Source: Dongia_B sp035539215
GTDB taxonomy: Bacteria; Pseudomonadota; Alphaproteobacteria; Dongiales; Dongiaceae
Direction: 5' to 3'
Length of the DNA: 64,000 nucleotides
Assembly: GCA_035539215.1 (NCBI GenBank)
Contig: DATLIX010000106.1
Coordinates: forward strand, 155,366 to 219,365
Part shown: in pieces, positions 63,317 through 64,000 of the stretch
Numbering within the stretch: position 1 is the stretch's first letter
Layout: the number at the start of each line of letters is the position of its first letter
Program-made: the position numbers and the translations under genes
The notes under the pieces: model-generated
What the model was told of the DNA's origin: nothing
What the model saw: only the letters and a program-made list of their open reading frames with translations
Databases searched by the model: none

Positions 63317-63928
63317 TCACCTCTCCGCCAAAGCGAGTTTGGCGCCCAGCGCCACGAAGGCGGCGGCGAAGCTGCGGCGCATCCAGGTGAGGATGCGGGG
63401 GCGGGCGATGATATGGTTGCGCACCGCCGCGGCGAAAAGGCCGTAGAGCACGAAGACGATGAAGGTGACGGCCATGAAGATGCCGCTCAGTTCCAGCATG
63501 CGGGGCAGGGGATGCGCCTCATGCGCATCGACGAATTGCGGCAGGAAGGCGAAGAAGAAGATCGACAGCTTGGGGTTGAGGATATTGATCAGGATCGCCT
63601 GCACGATCACCCGGGCGGTCGAGCGCGGGCTTTCCACCGCATCGACGCGCAGCGCGCCGTGCTCCTTCAGCGTCTGCCAGGCCATATAGAGGAGGTAGGC
63701 GACGCCGGCATATTTCAGCGTGTGGAAAGCGAGCGCGCTGGTGTGCAGCAGGGCGGCGAGGCCGAGCACGGCCGCCGCCATATGCGGCACGATGCCGAGG
63801 GTGCAGCCGAGCGCCGCGACCATGCTGGCCTTCGGTCCCCGCGTCAAGCCGGCCGCCAGGGTATAGAGGACACCGGTGCCCGGCGAGACCACGACGATCA
63901 GCGTGGTGATGAGAAAATCGAGACTCAT
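63317..63928 (-). CDS. LysE/RhtB family amino acid exporter
   Basis: The 203-residue protein has six membrane helices and the LysE marks SPGTGVLYTLAAGLTRGPKA (near residue 15), GLAALLHTS and ILNPKLSIFFFAFLPQFVD. These proteins export amino acids or homoserine lactones. A GGGGAGA site precedes the ATG. The last 70 bases of the window lie upstream of it and show no gene. Confidence 0.92.
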   Translation of the reverse strand: MSLDFLITTLIVVVSPGTGVLYTLAAGLTRGPKASMVAALGCTLGIVPHMAAAVLGLAALLHTSALAFHTLKYAGVAYLLYMAWQTLKEHGALRVDAVESPRSTARVIVQAILINILNPKLSIFFFAFLPQFVDAHEAHPLPRMLELSGIFMAVTFIVFVLYGLFAAAVRNHIIARPRILTWMRRSFAAAFVALGAKLALAER

Positions 63929-64000
63929 GGTGCTTCTCCCCTTGGAGGTCGCCTATTTCACGCCGGTTGCTTCTATGCGAACGCGACACGCGGAAGGACC

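Overview
The window is high-GC DNA from a bacterium. The mix of genes points to an alphaproteobacterium, most likely of the Rhodospirillales type: two stand-alone PAS_5-type proteins, a DUF1127 protein, an entericidin, many LysR regulators divergent from small oxidoreductases, an ECF sigma/anti-sigma pair, and intergenic palindromes of the kind common in alphaproteobacteria. This placement is inferred from gene content, not from a marker gene. I found no rRNA, tRNA, CRISPR array, transposase, integrase or phage gene, so it reads as ordinary chromosome with a few accessory genes.

Region 1 (1-11 kb): the end of a GNAT acetyltransferase, a Ser/Gly-rich secreted protein, a SAM methyltransferase, small exported or membrane proteins (including a YgjV-like one), a lipoprotein, a HAD phosphatase, a PAS_5 protein coupled to a SRPBCC protein, a GNAT with a TTG start, a MATE exporter, and a LysR regulator divergent from an SDR. 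Region 2 (11-18 kb): the SDR, then three consecutive Sel1-repeat lipoproteins preceded by a G-quadruplex-type G-run cluster, a small Asp/His-rich protein, a second HAD phosphatase, and an isochorismatase-fold hydrolase with Ser in place of the catalytic Cys. Region 3 (18-31.4 kb): a P-type cation ATPase with a tandem repeat in its leader, an orphan FkbM methyltransferase, a DUF1127 gene with a translationally coupled small ORF, a LysR gene followed by a NUDIX gene, a second PAS_5 protein, a large MscS channel, a frameshifted GNAT, and an AraC regulator divergent from an SDR.

Region 4 (31.4-39 kb) is the most interesting. A solitary 968-residue protein joins a trypsin-like serine protease domain to a phospholipase D unit with two intact HKD motifs; it looks like a possible conflict or defence effector. 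Next comes a five-gene minus-strand operon: small exported protein, YncE-like beta-propeller, Met-rich membrane-anchored DUF305 protein, ECF sigma factor, anti-sigma factor. The last three genes overlap by ATGA. The Met/His-rich DUF305 protein suggests copper or envelope-stress sensing.

Region 5 (39-45 kb): a stress-type cluster of entericidin, a 28-residue membrane microprotein, DUF1003, two small proteins and a universal stress protein, then an I78-type inhibitor lipoprotein, a 2OG-Fe(II) oxygenase and a YCII protein divergent from LysR. Region 6 (45-64 kb): a 1488-residue MASE1-CHASE-PAS-HisKA-HATPase-REC kinase, an isocitrate-lyase-family enzyme, a bPH-like membrane protein, a class III cyclase, an alpha/beta hydrolase, a PNPOx-FNR-ferredoxin fusion with a GST under a divergent LysR, an SDR, an NDH-2-like enzyme, an orphan membrane protein of lower GC, and a LysE exporter. 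Intergenic DNA carries at least two dispersed palindrome families and a 244-bp tandem duplication.
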